Notes under the pieces: generated by a model | Told to the model about the DNA's origin: nothing | Seen by the model: only the letters and a program-made list of their open reading frames with translations | Databases searched by the model: none | Shown here: piece by piece, positions 39,830 to 45,363 of the stretch | How the letters are laid out: each line of letters begins with the position of its first letter | Position numbering within the stretch: position 1 is the stretch's first letter | Program-made: the position numbers and the translations under genes | Source: Lachnospiraceae bacterium | GTDB lineage: Bacteria; Bacillota; Clostridia; Lachnospirales; Lachnospiraceae | Reading direction: 5' to 3' | NCBI GenBank assembly: GCA_900771995.1 | Contig: CAAGQC010000008.1 | Span: forward strand, 1-45,363 | Length of the DNA stretch: 45,363 nt

Positions 39830-40672
39830 TTATTTGCCGGCAAGATATTTTTTCATATGTTCTCTGATCTGTTCAAACTGTTTTCGTGTCTGCGGATTCC
39901 ATGACTCGAAATTCATCAGCTTGTCCAGATATCCCTGCTGCTTCACGATGCGGCAGCTCTCCGGATAGACCAGTTCGTACACCAGGGAAATATGTCCTAC
40001 CACGTTGTCCACTGCCGTCTTTTTCAGGGAACGCAGTACCGCATGCTCTTCATAGAAGCTTTCCATCACTTCCGGTGTCACTTCCTCCTGATACAATACC
40101 TCAGTGCTGACATTGTAGATCTCTTCCAGTGGAAATTCCACATTGACCTTTAAAATATCGATCTTATCCGCATCCCGCAAAATATGACAGAACATGGCTG
40201 TCCGTTCGTCCAGTCCCTCCGGGATCCGGTAGGCACTGTGGTAAAATACCGCCGTCCACAACAGTTCATCCCCGGAGGCATCCTCCACAAAATCCCGGAT
40301 ACTGATCCCGGCATCCGCCTGGATTCCTTCCGGAAGGCTCTCTTCACTGCCAGAAGTCAGACCGGATTTCTGCTCCCAGACCTTACCGAACAGGATCCTT
40401 GCCCCGTATTTGGCATGATCTATGGAATCCCCGTCAATAAAGGTGCCGTAGACCCGCTGCTGTTCAAACCGTCCCACATCATGGAGCAGTCCGGTCAGCC
40501 ATGCGATGTCCACCTCTTCTTCCGAAAGGTCAAGGGATCTCGCGATCTGCTGGCACAATCCGCAGACCCGGTAAGTATGTTCTATTTTCAGGCGGATCAT
40601 GTCCCGGCTGCTGTCGTAGCGGTCCGTGTATTCTTTGAATGTGGCCAATGCTTTTTCTCTGTTGATCTTCAT
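39830..40672 (-). CDS. HD-domain phosphohydrolase
   Basis: A 280-aa metal-dependent hydrolase. The HD signature is H32 (IEHTYRVCGL), H64-D65 (LLHDVGRFE) and a late D in LRDADKID, with two further His in between (DHAKYGA, YHSAYR). Such proteins cleave nucleotides or phosphoesters; this group often lacks a known substrate. AGAGGCGAC precedes ATG 40672. It lies about 100 bp after the YhfC-like gene on the same strand. Confidence 0.85.
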   Translation of the reverse strand: MKINREKALATFKEYTDRYDSSRDMIRLKIEHTYRVCGLCQQIARSLDLSEEEVDIAWLTGLLHDVGRFEQQRVYGTFIDGDSIDHAKYGARILFGKVWEQKSGLTSGSEESLPEGIQADAGISIRDFVEDASGDELLWTAVFYHSAYRIPEGLDERTAMFCHILRDADKIDILKVNVEFPLEEIYNVSTEVLYQEEVTPEVMESFYEEHAVLRSLKKTAVDNVVGHISLVYELVYPESCRIVKQQGYLDKLMNFESWNPQTRKQFEQIREHMKKYLAGK

Positions 40673-40777
40673 TGTCTGTCGCCTCTTATTTTACTTTTAT
40701 CTATTATGTCTCACGGCATGTTCGTCTTCTTTAAAATCCATGCCATCTTATTCTTATCTGCAGGTTCCTGCCGTCCG

Positions 40778-41605
40778 TCAGGCTTTTTTCTCTGCTGACG
40801 GTACATAAACCAGTCTGTATACCACCACACAGATCACCGCCACGATCACTAACAGTCCCAGTTCCAATGCCCATGTGGGGATTGCGGAGGCACATACCAC
40901 CGTCAGGAAATCCACCGCAAAATGCAGTCCGAAGGCCGCTGCCAGATGCAGCTTTCTGCCTGTTTTTACCGCACTGAACACAAGGATCGACAAAGCGATC
41001 TGCAGGGCAATGGCGCTGATCCGCTCCACCGGTGCCAGGTAGAACTGGTAGGCCGGCGTCGTCCAGAGGACAGAAAGCTGATTATAAGAGAGTTCCTGCT
41101 GTGCGGGCTCCAGTGCCGTCATGGTCTTTTCCATCAGACCGCCATTGATCATAGCTGCCGTAAGGAGGTTACTCATGGAGGACAGTCCCAGGATCAGGAA
41201 TGCCTCGATGCCGCCGTGTCCGGCACCATACATCAGTGCATTTTCACGGGTCAGATGCTTTTTCAAGCAGAACTTCATGGCGATCCACCGGCCGGTCTCC
41301 TCGAACAGGGCCGCTGCCAGTCCGCCGTAGATTGCGTACAGCCAGGTATTATCCCTTATGACACTTCCGGTCACCGTCAGCACGATGGCATGGCAGATCT
41401 GCTCCAAAATCATGGCAAAGCCCACGAAGATGCCGCAGCCGATGAAAAACGCCGGCACCCATGCCTTTGTCTTCTTATATAGAAAGATGCATAAAAATAT
41501 GGGTAAGCCCACGGACAATAACAGGGATATCACCATCCCCGCCATGCTTGCGCCGCTTACGGTTCCCCAGACCATTGTCGTTTCCACTACATTTGTCACT
41601 TCCAT
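40778..41605 (-). CDS. YhfC-family putative glutamic intramembrane protease
   Basis: A 275-aa protein with about seven transmembrane helices. The signature EETGRW (E102, E103), GAGHGGIEAF (H130, E134) and FGLHFAVDFL match the YhfC/DUF2324 family, which belongs with the ABI/CPBP-type glutamic intramembrane proteases. Its substrate is unknown. AGGAGAGGA precedes ATG 41605. Confidence 0.85.
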   Translation of the reverse strand: MEVTNVVETTMVWGTVSGASMAGMVISLLLSVGLPIFLCIFLYKKTKAWVPAFFIGCGIFVGFAMILEQICHAIVLTVTGSVIRDNTWLYAIYGGLAAALFEETGRWIAMKFCLKKHLTRENALMYGAGHGGIEAFLILGLSSMSNLLTAAMINGGLMEKTMTALEPAQQELSYNQLSVLWTTPAYQFYLAPVERISAIALQIALSILVFSAVKTGRKLHLAAAFGLHFAVDFLTVVCASAIPTWALELGLLVIVAVICVVVYRLVYVPSAEKKA

Positions 41606-41689
41606 ATCCTCTCCTGTCCGGACGCCGCCAGAACGCCCTGTTGTTCTATCATTTCTTCGTCTTCATAAATTGCCGGTAAAAGAAAAATC

Positions 41690-42310
41690 TTACCAATCTT
41701 CCATGATTTGTCTAAAAAAGGTCAGGAAACCTTCCTCTACCGCCACCTGATCCACCGCTGTCTCCGGCAGATCATAAAAATACTTCCCGGTCTGCGGATC
41801 CAGCGAAATGCTGTCCAGGGGGAATCCCGGTCTGCGGATGCTGCTGTGGGGCTTGTCCGTCAGCCAGAATTTCTCACTCTCCATATCCGGTGTCATCGCC
41901 TCGTAGGAGTGATCTGGATCCCGCACAAAGCAGATGGCATTGCGATATTTTGCCGTAAGCCGCCCGTAGCACTTCACCAGTCCGATGTAGTGCGCCAGCA
42001 TCTGTTCATCCGTCAGATACACGCCGTTCACCGTCCGCACATGCACCCCCGGCTGGATCTCCTCCGGCACATCTTCAAAATACAGCCCGGAATCACAGGA
42101 AAATACCGGCATGTGAAAGGCTTCGTAATAGGCATGGGCTTTCTGTCTGGCATTCTCCAGAGGAGTATTGCCCGTCTCCGGGACATCGGGAATCTCCCTC
42201 CCCTGCTCCCGCAGATCCTTCAGGCTGATCAGTTCGATGCCCAGTTCCGATAAGCGGTTTTGCATGGCAGCCACTTTTGCAGGGTTGCCGGTACCGTATA
42301 ACAGTTTCAT
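41690..42310 (-). CDS. RdgB/HAM1-family non-canonical purine NTP pyrophosphatase
   Basis: A 206-aa house-cleaning enzyme that hydrolyses XTP, ITP and dITP. The HAM1 signatures are LYGTGNPAKVAAM at the N terminus, ETGNTPLENARQKA and FSCDSGLYFE with the catalytic acid. The C-terminal part (about 115-180) differs from typical RdgB, with an extra DMESEKFWLTDKP segment, so it is a divergent member; a housekeeping rdgB may lie elsewhere. AAAGGA lies 8 nt before ATG 42310. It diverges from the E2-like gene. Confidence 0.82.
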   Translation of the reverse strand: MKLLYGTGNPAKVAAMQNRLSELGIELISLKDLREQGREIPDVPETGNTPLENARQKAHAYYEAFHMPVFSCDSGLYFEDVPEEIQPGVHVRTVNGVYLTDEQMLAHYIGLVKCYGRLTAKYRNAICFVRDPDHSYEAMTPDMESEKFWLTDKPHSSIRRPGFPLDSISLDPQTGKYFYDLPETAVDQVAVEEGFLTFFRQIMEDW

Positions 42311-42446
42311 AAGTATTGTCCTTTGTCTTTTGTCGTTACTGATGTCACTTTATGATAACCCATTTTTCACCGGTATGCAACTTCTGTAAAAAACAGTCTT
42401 CCCTCCTCTGCAGGCGGCATAACTGCCGTATCGCTTTTGGAAGGTT

Positions 42447-42507
42447 CTCTTGCAAATATTCTGAAATCATAGTACTATAAAATGCGGTTTTACAATCTTT
42501 GCAAGAG
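42447..42507 (+). promoter_or_regulatory. Promoter of the E2-like/ligase operon with flanking inverted repeat
   Basis: TTGCAA (42450-42455) and TACTAT (42473-42478) are 17 bp apart. CTCTTGCAA (42447-42455) and TTGCAAGAG (42499-42507) are inverted 9-bp arms; the left one covers the -35 box and the right one lies in the early transcript. This suggests a regulator binding both arms. Confidence 0.5.
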
Positions 42508-42536
42508 ATAAAATCAGAAAGAAACGAGGATATACC

Positions 42537-43415
42537 ATGAGTGATACACCAAAGAAACGATGGGGTGACCGGAAGGACGCCCGCTGGATCCGCGACATGG
42601 ATTCACTCCATGTCATTCTGCCGCACCTGATGAGCCACCGCACGGACGCCGAAGTCTACGTCAACATGGAGTTTGACGTGACGGAAACGCTGCGCTATAT
42701 CGCCCAGAAAAACGAGGGCGAGGAGGAATACCGTACTACACTGTTCCACTGCATTCTCATGGCCATCGCCAAGACGATCTATTTCAGGCCGCATCTCAAC
42801 TACTTCATCTCCGGACGCCGCTTTTATCAGCGTGATGAGATCACACTGGGCTTCGTGGCCAAGAAGCGCTTTGAAGACCACAGCGAGGAATCCCTCGTAG
42901 TCGTCTCCGCACCGGAGGACTGGACACTTACCGAGGTAACACACCGCGTAGTGGGCAAGGTTCACAAAGCCCGCACGGAAAAGAACGAAGGCGCCAACGG
43001 TGCAATGGACGTGCTCAAAAAGCTGCCCCGCCCCATCCTGGCTTTCACCTTCTGGATCATCAAAACACTGGACTTCTTTGGCAAGGTGCCGGATTTTCTG
43101 CGTCAGGATGACCCCAATTTTGCCACCGTCTTTCTCACTAACCTTGGCAGCATCAAATGCCCCAGCGTGTACCATCATCTCAACAACTACGGTTCGAGCT
43201 CCATCATGGCTGCCATCGGCACCATCCGCAAGGCGGAGAAGATCACCGAAGACGGCCAACGTGAGGTACGCGACGTCGTGGATATCGGCTTCACACTGGA
43301 CGAGCGCATCGCGGACGGTTTCTACTTCGCCCGCTCCCTTAAAATCGTACAGCACCTGCTCTCACACCCCGAACTGCTGGAGCTTCCATTGAATCAGGAG
43401 GTATCCTATGACTGA
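42537..43415 (+). CDS. 2-oxoacid dehydrogenase E2-like acyltransferase domain protein, atypical
   Basis: A 292-aa protein with the fold of E2/chloramphenicol acetyltransferases: TLFHCILMAIAKTIYFRPHL, ATVFLTNLGSIKC and a C-terminal DERIADGFYFARSLKIVQH. In true E2 enzymes the last block is DHRVVDG with the catalytic His; here the His is Glu (residues 255-261). No lipoyl or E1-binding domain is present. The acyl-CoA ligase start overlaps its end by 8 bp, so the two act together. The region is richer in G+C than its neighbours. It may be an acyl-CoA-binding or unusual acyltransferase protein. Confidence 0.75.
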   Translation: MSDTPKKRWGDRKDARWIRDMDSLHVILPHLMSHRTDAEVYVNMEFDVTETLRYIAQKNEGEEEYRTTLFHCILMAIAKTIYFRPHLNYFISGRRFYQRDEITLGFVAKKRFEDHSEESLVVVSAPEDWTLTEVTHRVVGKVHKARTEKNEGANGAMDVLKKLPRPILAFTFWIIKTLDFFGKVPDFLRQDDPNFATVFLTNLGSIKCPSVYHHLNNYGSSSIMAAIGTIRKAEKITEDGQREVRDVVDIGFTLDERIADGFYFARSLKIVQHLLSHPELLELPLNQEVSYD

Positions 43416-45141
43416 GATTACTGCCAGGGCCCCGTGGGCGGGTCATACCGGCGACGTGCCGCTGCATCTGGATTATTTTGAAGGCTCCATGTTTGAAGCA
43501 CTGGAAAAGGTCGCCCAAAAATACCCCAGGAACATCGCGTTCGACTTCATGGGAAAGTCCACCACCTATACACATATGATCGAGGAGATCAGAAAGTGTG
43601 CCCGTTCCCTCAAGACCATCGGCGTGCGTGAAGGCGACAAAATCACTATCGCCATGCCCAACTGTCCACAGGCTATCTATATGTTCTACGCTGTCAACCT
43701 CGTCGGCGGCATTGCGAACATGATCCATCCCCTCTCGGCGGAAAAGGAGATCGAGTTCTACTTAAACGAGTCCGAGAGCGTTACCGCCATCACCCTGGAT
43801 CAGTTCTACAATAAGTTCGAGCGTATCCGTCAGAACACCGGCGTCGTCAACATCATCATCGCCAGCGTAAAGGATGCGCTCTCCAAGCCCGTCCGTGCTG
43901 GCTATATGCTCACTGAGGGCCGCAAGGTCGCCAGGATTCCCAAGGATGCGCCGGTCATTCGCTGGAAAGATTTCATGAACATGGGGAAGGCATGCTTCTG
44001 GAATTACTCCGTCAAGCGCACCGGCGACGATCCCGCCGTCATCCTCTACTCCGGCGGCACCACCGGTACCACCAAGGGTATCGTGCTGACGAACAAGAAT
44101 TTCAATGCACTGGGACAGCAGGTCATCGTGGCGAACCCGATGTTCAACCCCGGTGATAAAATGCTCGCTGCCATGCCGCTCTTCCATGGTTTTGGCCTCG
44201 GCGTATGCATCCACACCATGCTCTCGCAGGGTGGACGCTGCATCCTCGTGCCGCGCTTCACCGCCAAAAGTTACGCGAAGCTCATCACCAAGTATCACTG
44301 CAACTTCATTGCCGGTGTGCCCACACTCTACGAGGCACTGCTGCGTCTGCCGAGCATGGAGGGTGCGAACCTCAGCTCCCTCAAGGGAGTATTCTCCGGC
44401 GGCGACAGCCTGAGCATCGAGCTGAAGAAAAAGCTGGATAAATTTCTCTACGCCCACGACGCCACCGTGCAGGTGCGCGAGGGCTACGGCACCACCGAGA
44501 CCGTCACGGCCTGCTGCCTGACTCCGCCTCACATGTTCAAGGAGGGCAGCATCGGCGTTCCCTTCCCGGACACCTACATCAAAATCGTCGAGCCGGGAAC
44601 CGATAAAGAAGTCCCCTACGGCACAGAGGGCGAAGTTCTGCTCGCCGGTCCCACCGTAATGAAGGAATACATGAAACACCCCGACGAGACCGCGCAGACC
44701 TTGCGCCATCACGCCGACGGCCTCACCTGGGTCTACACCGGCGACCTCGGCACCATGGACCCGGAGGGCTTCGTCTACTTCCGCGGCCGCGCCAAGCGCA
44801 TGATCATTTCGTCCGGATACAATGTCTATCCCGGACAGATTGAGAACATCCTCGACGCGAACGAGATGGTCCAGATGTCCTGCGTCATCGGCATTCCCGA
44901 TACCTACCGGATGCAGAAGGTCAAGGCCTTCGTCAAGCTTGCTGCCGGCATTCCCGCCAACGACGAGACCCGTCAGGCACTGATGAGCTATTGCTCCAGG
45001 AACATCGCGAAGTATGCCATGCCCTGTACCATCGAGTTCCGAGACGAGCTGCCCAAAACCCTCGTCGGTAAGGTTGCCTACCGCGTCCTGGAAGAAGAGG
45101 AACTGGCAAAACGCACCGTGGAGGCGGCTGCCGCGAAATAA
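43408..45141 (+). CDS. Acyl-CoA synthetase (AMP-forming)
   Basis: A 577-aa ANL-superfamily enzyme that activates a carboxylic acid to acyl-AMP and then to acyl-CoA. It has YSGGTTGTTKG (214-224), EGYGTTETV (358-366), YTGDLGTMD (443-451), GRAKRMIISSGYNVYP (460-475) and the C-domain K555 in KTLVGKVAYR. Fatty or aryl acids are possible substrates; the chain length cannot be told. AGGAGG lies before ATG 43408, and its start overlaps the E2-like gene by 8 bp. The region is G+C-rich, so transfer is possible. A strong terminator follows. Confidence 0.92.
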   Translation: MTEITARAPWAGHTGDVPLHLDYFEGSMFEALEKVAQKYPRNIAFDFMGKSTTYTHMIEEIRKCARSLKTIGVREGDKITIAMPNCPQAIYMFYAVNLVGGIANMIHPLSAEKEIEFYLNESESVTAITLDQFYNKFERIRQNTGVVNIIIASVKDALSKPVRAGYMLTEGRKVARIPKDAPVIRWKDFMNMGKACFWNYSVKRTGDDPAVILYSGGTTGTTKGIVLTNKNFNALGQQVIVANPMFNPGDKMLAAMPLFHGFGLGVCIHTMLSQGGRCILVPRFTAKSYAKLITKYHCNFIAGVPTLYEALLRLPSMEGANLSSLKGVFSGGDSLSIELKKKLDKFLYAHDATVQVREGYGTTETVTACCLTPPHMFKEGSIGVPFPDTYIKIVEPGTDKEVPYGTEGEVLLAGPTVMKEYMKHPDETAQTLRHHADGLTWVYTGDLGTMDPEGFVYFRGRAKRMIISSGYNVYPGQIENILDANEMVQMSCVIGIPDTYRMQKVKAFVKLAAGIPANDETRQALMSYCSRNIAKYAMPCTIEFRDELPKTLVGKVAYRVLEEEELAKRTVEAAAAK

Positions 45142-45190
45142 ACAGTAAATCCCGGAAAGCATATCACTGCCTTCCGGGATTTATTGTTTA
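45139..45190 (+). terminator. Terminator of the E2-like/ligase operon
   Basis: Arms of 19 bp (45139-45157 with 45172-45190, one G-U pair) include the ligase stop codon; the core is AAATCCCGGAA/TTCCGGGATTT. It may also end the convergent partial gene. Confidence 0.85.
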
Positions 45191-45195
45191 CTTTG

Positions 45196-45363
45196 TTATT
45201 TTAAATACTTTCCGGCGTCCTGTTCCAATTCCTTCCATACCGGATACACGGCCCCGTTTTCCTCAAAAAACTGTTTGCTGACAAATGTGGTTTCGCCGAC
45301 AGTAATACTATGGGCGGCACATTTAAAAAAATCATGGGCGAAGCGCCCGGAAGCTACAGAAAG
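45196..45363 (-). CDS. C-terminal end of an unidentified protein (partial)
   Basis: The minus strand is open from the window edge to a TAA at 45196-45198, giving 55 residues that end VWKELEQDAGKYLK. The stretch contains FKCAAHSITVGETTF and FVSKQFFEENGAVYP. It is too short to name. It is convergent with the ligase gene and ends in good position next to the terminator, so it is probably a real gene running to the right. Confidence 0.6.
   Translation of the reverse strand, partial: LSVASGRFAHDFFKCAAHSITVGETTFVSKQFFEENGAVYPVWKELEQDAGKYLK

Noticed and set aside
43762..45162. 466-aa open frame on the minus strand
   Set aside because: Antisense to the acyl-CoA ligase, in a G+C-rich region where stops are rare. 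No ribosome binding site and no recognisable domain.

Overview
The window looks like chromosomal DNA of a butyrate-producing, Gram-positive anaerobe of the Clostridia, most likely a Lachnospiraceae gut bacterium of the Coprococcus/Butyrivibrio type. The basis is a complete acetyl-CoA-to-butyryl-CoA operon in the order thl-crt-hbd-bcd-etfB-etfA, a phosphotransbutyrylase/butyrate kinase pair (ptb-buk) rather than a CoA-transferase route, strong AGGAGG ribosome binding sites, and Firmicute-style wall enzymes. No rRNA, tRNA or CRISPR array was found.

Layout. 1-4.1 kb: a membrane-linked XRE regulator, a HerA-like ATPase, a NimA-like flavin-binding protein and a TraX-like membrane protein. 4.1-6.5 kb: buk and ptb behind a long, hairpin-rich leader and a promoter whose -10 box overlaps a Rex-like palindrome. 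6.5-14.7 kb: a tightly coupled operon of an MMPL/RND exporter, a giant GLUG-repeat surface protein and a HAD phosphatase, with a divergent TetR regulator and a Gly/Pro-rich lipoprotein gene overlapping the TetR gene tail to tail. 14.8-19 kb: a low-molecular-weight tyrosine phosphatase gene, then an AT-rich island carrying a stand-alone pPIWI-RE (Argonaute-like) RNase H module, an AAA_14/DUF4143 ATPase behind three 33-bp iterons, and a small DUF7669-like protein. The far side of the island carries a diverged copy of the phosphatase gene's first codons and ribosome binding site, which suggests integration at that site. 19.1-27.2 kb: deoxyinosine glycosylase, nicotinamide salvage (pncA-pncB), and a five-gene run ybaK-mtnA-ykgJ-MCP-Lon-like ATPase. 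27.3-33.8 kb: the butyrate operon, with a terminator at its end, hairpins in two intergenic gaps, and a second Rex-like palindrome at its promoter. 33.8-38.5 kb: M23 peptidase, hpf, an AT-rich gap with four TTATNCACA DnaA boxes, a secreted SH3/NlpC-P60 peptidase with a WalR-type box, and trxB. 38.6-45.4 kb: SDR oxidoreductase, a small conserved protein, HD hydrolase, YhfC-type intramembrane protease, RdgB-like NTPase, then a G+C-richer two-gene operon of an E2-like acyltransferase lacking its catalytic His and an acyl-CoA ligase. A partial gene runs off the right edge.

How it fits together. Thl, Crt, Hbd and the Bcd-EtfAB complex make butyryl-CoA from two acetyl-CoA, and Ptb and Buk convert it to butyrate with ATP gain. 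Matching Rex-like sites at both promoters suggest NADH/NAD+ control of the whole pathway, and pncA-pncB supplies the NAD pool. The most novel-looking items are the short pPIWI-RE gene and its island, the MMPL-GLUG-HAD operon, the ptb leader, the DnaA-box cluster, and the E2-like/ligase pair. All calls come from reading the sequence; no database search was run.
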